This document shows, one piece after another, positions 59,268-64,000 of a stretch of 64,000 nucleotides of DNA. Both the position numbers and the translations under genes were made by a program. The notes below the pieces were generated by a model. It was not told where the DNA came from and did not search any database. It saw only the letters and a program-made list of their open reading frames with translations. Numbering within the stretch: position 1 is the first letter of the stretch; every line of letters starts with the position of its first letter. The DNA is from Phycisphaera sp. (GTDB taxonomy: Bacteria; Planctomycetota; Phycisphaerae; Phycisphaerales; UBA1924), in assembly GCA_020639255.1 (NCBI GenBank), contig JACKGZ010000001.1, forward strand, positions 682,001-746,000, written 5' to 3'.

Positions 59268-60825
59268 GGAATACTCCGGTCGCAGTGCGTTCTAGGACTT
59301 TACAGATGGAACTCGCGTCTTCTTCGGTACGCCACATTCCGATTGCTTCGATCTGCAAGGGTTCTGAATCCCTGCCGTGACTGTCAGCAAAGCGCGAAGC
59401 ATGCACTCTTTGGATCCGCTCGATCCAGCCTTTGCTCTTTGCGGTCTGGCCGATCATGATGATCGAATGCTGCTGCGGGAATGGGATCAACAGATCAGTC
59501 CCGTAGCAGGTTGATGAAAGGAAATCAATATCAGAGTGAAGATTCGCGACCGGGTGCTTATTCACAACAGCGAGTGCCGTGATCGGTGTGGCGTGATCTT
59601 GTTCTCGTGCGCGGTTGAGGAATGCAGAAATGATGGACTCGTGATCCTCTGCTGGGACTGTAAAGGCGAAAACACTCCCCTCTCCAGGTGTGCTCCAGAT
59701 CTCGACTTTGCCTAGATTGATATGGACAAGGTCACGCACGATGCTCAAGCCAAGGCCGAAGCCCTTCTCGGACAGGTGATGTGATCGCTCGCACTGGTGA
59801 AACCGTTCGAAGAGGTGATCGATCTCTTCCTGTGTGAGACCCGGGCCTTCGTCCTCAACCTCGAAACGAACGGCGCCGGCAACGGGTACCGCTTGGATCC
59901 GTATCCGCCCGTCAGGGTTCGTGAACTTTATGGCGTTCGTCACGAGGTTCAGCAGTGCCCGCCCCGCTTTCTCGGCATCCACGAACACAAGCGGGAGTTG
60001 CGAGGGGATGACTTTCTCAACTGCAATTGACTTGGTCGCAGCTCGTGTTTCGACCATCTTCCAAGTCGAATCGATGATGTCTTGCGGCTTATGGACCTTC
60101 CGGTGCACGCGAAGCATGCCAGTGCGAAGTTTGCTGCTGTCGAGGAAGTCGTCAACGAGGTTTGCAAGATCGGAAGTAGCATCGTTGATAAAGTCAAGAT
60201 AGCTGATCTGCTTCGGACTCACATCCCCCCCGATCCCATCGGCAATGATCGAAGCAAATTCTTTGATCACGGTGAGGGGCGTGCGGAACTCGTGAGCGAC
60301 GTCTTCGACAAACTGCTGTGCGTTCCTCGTGAGTATCGCGAGTTTGTCGTTCTTGGCAGTAAGTTCAGCGTTTGCGAGCTTGAGGCTTCGTGCAAGCGAC
60401 CGATTTGTCCGCTCGAGTTTGAAACGACGGATCGAGCGGTTGATGGATGCCCAGAGTTCGAGAGGCTCCCTGATGATGTTGCCCTTATCAAGGTAATCGG
60501 CTGCGCCCAGCCTGAATGCTTTGGCCGCAATCTCTTCGTCACCGGATGAGGTCACGATAATGACCGGACCCATCAATGTGCGAGTAAAGTCCTGAATCCA
60601 ATCGAGCCCTGTCGCGCCGTTGAGGTGATAGTCCACAAGCATCACCACATTGCCATCCGGCGGCAGGCTGGCAAGCGCTACATCGGGTTCGCCGTACTCG
60701 AAGATGTGCAGCGTGCGGGTGCTATCGGTATCACGCTCCAACACAGCGCGCATCAGCTGTCGATGGTCGACATCGTCATCAACGATAACGACCGTCAACT
60801 CTTCATTGGATACCGCGATGCTCAT
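59242..60825 (-). CDS. Receiver-histidine kinase (REC-HisKA-HATPase) with C-terminal extension
   Basis: A 527-residue cytoplasmic kinase. Residues ~8-130 are a receiver (VVIVDDDVDHRQLM, MLVDYHLNGATG, IIVTSSGDEE, DYLDKGN); ~135-165 a coiled coil; ~170-240 HisKA with VAHEFRTPLTVIKE; ~280-400 HATPase with LLNLVTNAIKF, DEGPGL, FERFHQC and GFGLGLSIV. The last ~115 residues form an extra alpha/beta domain I cannot name (TALAVVNKHPVANLHSDID; LIPFPQQHSIIMIG). No membrane segment, so the input is the N-terminal receiver. AAAGGTGG before ATG 60825 sets the start. It heads the three-receiver operon. Confidence 0.9.
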   Translation of the reverse strand: MSIAVSNEELTVVIVDDDVDHRQLMRAVLERDTDSTRTLHIFEYGEPDVALASLPPDGNVVMLVDYHLNGATGLDWIQDFTRTLMGPVIIVTSSGDEEIAAKAFRLGAADYLDKGNIIREPLELWASINRSIRRFKLERTNRSLARSLKLANAELTAKNDKLAILTRNAQQFVEDVAHEFRTPLTVIKEFASIIADGIGGDVSPKQISYLDFINDATSDLANLVDDFLDSSKLRTGMLRVHRKVHKPQDIIDSTWKMVETRAATKSIAVEKVIPSQLPLVFVDAEKAGRALLNLVTNAIKFTNPDGRIRIQAVPVAGAVRFEVEDEGPGLTQEEIDHLFERFHQCERSHHLSEKGFGLGLSIVRDLVHINLGKVEIWSTPGEGSVFAFTVPAEDHESIISAFLNRAREQDHATPITALAVVNKHPVANLHSDIDFLSSTCYGTDLLIPFPQQHSIIMIGQTAKSKGWIERIQRVHASRFADSHGRDSEPLQIEAIGMWRTEEDASSICKVLERTATGVFHGIDDTDH

Positions 60826-61233
60826 GCAAGCCACCTTTCAGTGGAGCGGTACACCCACCGGGTTCATTCATCGACCGAACACATCATGTGATTCAACAAC
60901 AGAAAAACAAACAGATAGAACCGGTACACCCGAGTAGGGCATAAGGAACACACGCACGAACGGCACAGGGGGACTGCAAAGCATGCCAATGAGTTTATAG
61001 ATCTGAATACTGTGTCCAGATGGCAATGTAAACGCTTTACAAATGCATATGGATATTCAATATACGTAGGGGCGAAATGGGGAATCTTCCCTAGAGACCG
61101 ATGTGGCAGGGGATACATTTCTCCGACTATGGTCGTGCCGCTCGACCGTAATCGCAGGAAAAGCCGAATTATATCTATGCTGTCCCCATTGTGTGGATGC
61201 AATGATGCGGGATCGTCTGTGCGAGTGCACTCT
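60826..61233. other. 408-bp intergenic region between divergent kinase genes
   Basis: A/T-rich compared with its surroundings. It contains a small palindrome GTAAA-CGC-TTTAC (61028-61040) and several TATA-like words near 61045-61065. The plus-strand kinase frame is open from 61012, but the first ~74 codons there look unlike protein, so I treat them as leader. No other gene is supported. Confidence 0.4.
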
Positions 61234-63282
61234 ATGGAGGCGTCCAAGATCTTGAATGCTCCAAATTCAGACGGGATTCAAGCGCGCAAAGCGGAACGTC
61301 TTACGGCGGTCATTGTCGGATTGCTAGTGCAAACGCTTGGGATCACTGTCATCGTCGGGTGGTTCGCCCATGCGAGGGTGCTCACAAATCTCCATCCTTC
61401 GCTCCCTCCCATGCAGTTCAACACTGCTCTCGCGTTCATCTGCTGCGGTACGGGGTATCTCTTCGTGTGCCGGGGTAAGGTGATTGTGACCCGGATCGCG
61501 GGCTCGATCGGCATGATGATCGGTCTGCTCACACTCTTTGAATATGTCAGTGGGTTCGATATCGGTATTGATGGACTACTATTCGACCAGACCCCCGATC
61601 CGAATCGGATGGCGCCCAATACCGCGATCTGCTTCACGCTGTCTGGGGCTTCGCTCCTACTCGTCCGGGCCAAGCATGATAAAGCCATTTATTATGTCTT
61701 CAGAGCGCTGCTTTGCAGTGCGGTACTCTGCCTGAGCCTCGCCTCCATCATCGGGTATCTTGCGAATATTCAGACCGCTTACGGCTGGGGTAATCTCACC
61801 AGGATGGCGATGCACACCGCGAGCGGGTTTGTGATTCTGGGTGCCGGCGGACTTGAGCTGGCATACCAGGCATCGCGGCAGAATCAGCAAGGGTACACGA
61901 TGCGCTGGGTGCCATGGATCGCGGCCTTTAGCATCGGCGTGCTTGCGCTGACGATGTGGCAGGCGTTGCAAGCTGAGCACCATGGGCTGGCACTTTCAGA
62001 GGGAGCAGTATCTATCTACTCGGTTCTCTCGTGGACGCTTCTTATTGGCGGCCTTCTGCTTGCGGGACTCATGCAGTTGACGCTCTCGCGTTCGGCAGAA
62101 GCGCAGGTTAGGGCCGCCGAACATCTGATCACAGAAAGACAACTGCAAGAAGTGATACGAGAGTTGCAAACGCAGAAGTACGCCTTGGATCAGCACTCGA
62201 TTGTGGCCATCACTGATGCGCACGGTGTCATCACGGTGGTGAACGACAAGTTCTGCGAAATATCCGGGTACTCTCGCGAGGAACTTATCGGTCAGACACA
62301 TCGGATCATCAATTCCGGTACGCATCCGAAAGCATTCTTCGTTGATCTCTGGAAAGCGATCACTTCGGGGCAGAGCTGGCAGGGTGAGATCTGCAATCGG
62401 GCAAAGGACGGAACTCTGTACTGGGTTGCAACGACAATTGTTCCGTTTACTGATGCTAGTGGCAAAATCAAGCAGTACGCATCCATCCGTACAGATGTGA
62501 CGGCGCACAAAACTGCTGAAGCAAAGATACTGTCGATTAACAACGAGCTGGTACAAAAGAATGCTGAGATGGAGCAATTTGCGTACACCGTCTCGCACGA
62601 CCTGAAATCACCTACGGTCACGATCCGAGGGTATACCGGCTATCTTCAGCAGGATGTCGCACAGCAACGATACGACAGAGTGGAGCGGTTTACAGAGGCA
62701 ATCATCCGTGCCACCGAGAAAATGCGGATTACCATCGACGACTTGCTCGAGCTGAGCCGAATCGGCAGGGTGACCCATGACATGGCACCGATCCGACTTG
62801 TCGAGCTCATTCAACTGGTCGTCAGCGAGTTGAAGCCGCAGATCGACGAAATCGGGGCAGCTATCTCTGTTAGTGACGAAATGCCAGACATTTACGGCGA
62901 TCACGTCCGTGTCGAGCAGGTCGTGCAGAACCTGCTCTCGAACGCCCTGAAATATGCATACGATGAAGCTCAGACGCTTCGAATCAACATTACGGCTGAG
63001 TCAGACGGCAAAATGGTCCGACTCGAAGTCCGTGACAACGGGCCTGGTGTGCCGGGCGAGTTCGCCGAGAAAGTATTCGGTTTGTTCGAGAGATTACAGG
63101 GTGGCACCGATGGCACCGGCATCGGCCTGGCGATCGTTCGAAGGATCGCTGAGCTGCATGGTGGGCGGGCGTGGGTCACCGCTGCACCGGGCGGTGGGGC
63201 GGCTTTCAATATCACTCTGCCAGGTATACAATCCAGTGAAGCCAGTTCACAGCCTGTGCCTGTCGGAGTGCACGCAGAATGA
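61234..63282 (+). CDS. Membrane PAS histidine kinase
   Basis: A kinase of ~682 residues (ATG 61234; the frame is open from 61012). The N-terminal ~285 residues hold about eight membrane segments (AVIVGLLVQTLGITVIVGWF; NTALAFICCGTGYLFVC; IAGSIGMMIGLLTLFEYV; AVLCLSLASIIGYLAN) resembling MASE-type sensor domains. A PAS domain (~325-440; ITVVNDKFCEISGYSREEL) with a PAC tail follows, then HisKA with YTVSHDLKSPTVTIRGY and HATPase with NLLSNALKYAY, DNGPGVPGE and GTGIGLAIV. Its stop overlaps the Rcp1-type regulator by 4 bp. Divergent from the receiver-kinase operon. Confidence 0.88.
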   Translation: MEASKILNAPNSDGIQARKAERLTAVIVGLLVQTLGITVIVGWFAHARVLTNLHPSLPPMQFNTALAFICCGTGYLFVCRGKVIVTRIAGSIGMMIGLLTLFEYVSGFDIGIDGLLFDQTPDPNRMAPNTAICFTLSGASLLLVRAKHDKAIYYVFRALLCSAVLCLSLASIIGYLANIQTAYGWGNLTRMAMHTASGFVILGAGGLELAYQASRQNQQGYTMRWVPWIAAFSIGVLALTMWQALQAEHHGLALSEGAVSIYSVLSWTLLIGGLLLAGLMQLTLSRSAEAQVRAAEHLITERQLQEVIRELQTQKYALDQHSIVAITDAHGVITVVNDKFCEISGYSREELIGQTHRIINSGTHPKAFFVDLWKAITSGQSWQGEICNRAKDGTLYWVATTIVPFTDASGKIKQYASIRTDVTAHKTAEAKILSINNELVQKNAEMEQFAYTVSHDLKSPTVTIRGYTGYLQQDVAQQRYDRVERFTEAIIRATEKMRITIDDLLELSRIGRVTHDMAPIRLVELIQLVVSELKPQIDEIGAAISVSDEMPDIYGDHVRVEQVVQNLLSNALKYAYDEAQTLRINITAESDGKMVRLEVRDNGPGVPGEFAEKVFGLFERLQGGTDGTGIGLAIVRRIAELHGGRAWVTAAPGGGAAFNITLPGIQSSEASSQPVPVGVHAE

Positions 63283-63722
63283 CCACAGAAGCCAAGCCCA
63301 TTCACTTCTTGCTCGTAGAAGATGATTCAGCGCATGCGGATCTCGTCATGATGTCGCTGACGGAGAATAACGTCGCGAATACTTTGCACCATGTCCACGA
63401 TGGCATGGAAGCGATGGAATACCTTCAGCAAGAAGGAAAGTACGCCGACGCGCAGCGACCCGACCTGGTTCTGCTCGATCTCAAGCTTCCCAAGCTGAGT
63501 GGTCACGAAGTACTCGAAAGAATCAAATCGGATGACAGCCTTAGATCTATTCCGGTGGTCATTCTTTCGACATCCGCTCATGAAGGTGACGTAGATCGTG
63601 CGTATGGCCACCACGCAAATAGCTACCTGACCAAGCCCGTGGACTTTGCGCAGTTCCACAAAATGATCCGCGACCTCGGCCTCTACTGGTCGGTATGGAA
63701 CGCGCCGCCCGTTCGTCGGTGA
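63279..63722 (+). CDS. Rcp1-type single-domain response regulator
   Basis: A 147-residue receiver of the Rcp1 class, the type paired with phytochrome-like kinases: FLLVEDDSAHADLVMMSL, the DGMEAMEYLQQEGKYADAQ insert that marks this subgroup, LVLLDLKLPKLSGHEVL with the phosphoacceptor Asp, VILSTSAHEGD for the switch, and YLTKPVDFAQF, ending DLGLYW. Coupled by ATGA to the PAS kinase, so this is a cognate pair. No output domain; signalling must go through a protein partner. Confidence 0.92.
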   Translation: MTTEAKPIHFLLVEDDSAHADLVMMSLTENNVANTLHHVHDGMEAMEYLQQEGKYADAQRPDLVLLDLKLPKLSGHEVLERIKSDDSLRSIPVVILSTSAHEGDVDRAYGHHANSYLTKPVDFAQFHKMIRDLGLYWSVWNAPPVRR

Positions 63723-63830
63723 GCAATCAAGGCTCGTCAAGCTATTGAGTTGCGAACCCAGCGATCGTGTGATCCGGACATGTGAGAAACTCTCAGATCT
63801 CGTAGGAACACACGCAGTGGGTATTCGTGG

Positions 63831-64000
63831 CTACTGATCAAAGAAGGTGTCTGTCGCACGCCACTGATCTTCAAGTTTGTCGATCCGTTCACGCGCCGCA
63901 TCGCCGAGCTGGTCAACGATCTCGGCGACGAGGATCTCCGCCGCCGCCACCGCGGGAAGTGAGCTGTCGAACGGGCCCACAGCGGGGATCTTGAGTTCGC
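63831..64000 (-). CDS. C-terminus of a probable RpiR/SIS-domain regulator, truncated by the window edge
   Basis: The reverse strand reads without a stop from base 64000 to TAG at 63831-63833, giving the last ~56 residues: KIPAVGPFDSSLPAVAAAEI, LVAEIVDQLGDAARERIDKL and EDQWRATDTFFDQ. This resembles the end of SIS-domain sugar-phosphate-binding regulators (MurR/RpiR group), a weak call made from a short piece. Nothing can be said of its start. Confidence 0.5.
   Translation of the reverse strand, partial: ELKIPAVGPFDSSLPAVAAAEILVAEIVDQLGDAARERIDKLEDQWRATDTFFDQ

Noticed and set aside
1..64000. CRISPR arrays, insertion sequences, integrases or prophage genes.
   Set aside because: No regularly spaced direct repeats and no transposase, integrase or phage structural motifs were seen in any frame.

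Overview
The window looks like a chromosome segment of a Phycisphaerae-type planctomycete. The signs are high G+C, three secreted proteins ending in tandem PADFSAWV modules (the GC-type dockerin of Phycisphaerales), Lys/Ala-rich histone-like tails on the HU and DksA-like proteins, an oversized SecA, and system II (ResB/CcsA) cytochrome c maturation. This assignment rests on gene content and style, not on a 16S gene or a search.

Bases 1-24,500 are a compact housekeeping region with many tail-to-tail overlaps. It holds a truncated TPR protein, recJ, a PduO-type cobalamin adenosyltransferase, a membrane PP2C phosphatase, a MazG-like enzyme, a COG3014/LpoB-like lipoprotein pair, rpsL-rpsG, a metallophosphoesterase, a GNAT enzyme, a ThiF/MoeB enzyme, an MBL hydrolase, a cupin, a dksA-like/lspA pair, accA, proC, an ABC exporter pair, a methyltransferase, a large UbiD-like decarboxylase and a PBP4-type carboxypeptidase.

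Bases 24,500-42,100 hold a single-domain response regulator, two dockerin-tailed secreted proteins (one an endonuclease/exonuclease/phosphatase), psuG, a CstA-family permease, an M28 peptidase, HU, a D-2-hydroxyacid dehydrogenase, a stand-alone copy of the C-terminal domain of B12-dependent ribonucleotide reductase, secA, a pseudopilin and tRNA-Pro(CGG). After the tRNA the base composition looks visibly less G+C-rich.

Bases 42,600-57,350 hold a DUF3224-like lipoprotein, a kelch/Ig/repeat/dockerin protein, and then the most striking block. On the plus strand is a duplicated-domain lipoprotein translationally coupled to resB and ccsA. Converging on it is a four-gene minus-strand operon: a membrane FAD/[4Fe-4S]/b-type-haem oxidoreductase, a 23-CXXCH cytochrome, an outer-membrane beta-barrel, and a 22-CXXCH lipoprotein cytochrome. 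The order periplasmic cytochrome - barrel - lipoprotein cytochrome is the logic of the Mtr porin-cytochrome conduits, here with its own inner-membrane electron donor and adjacent haem-attachment genes. I infer a trans-envelope electron-transfer system.

Bases 57,350-64,000 contain a 724-bp gene-free stretch, three single-receiver response regulators and a receiver-histidine kinase in one operon, a divergent PAS histidine kinase with an Rcp1-type regulator, and the tail of a probable RpiR/SIS regulator.

A window-wide regulatory pattern also stands out. Nine genes without an obvious Shine-Dalgarno sequence carry a TANNNT hexamer 5-7 nt before the start codon, as expected for leaderless transcripts. 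Start codons were chosen by hand and several remain uncertain.
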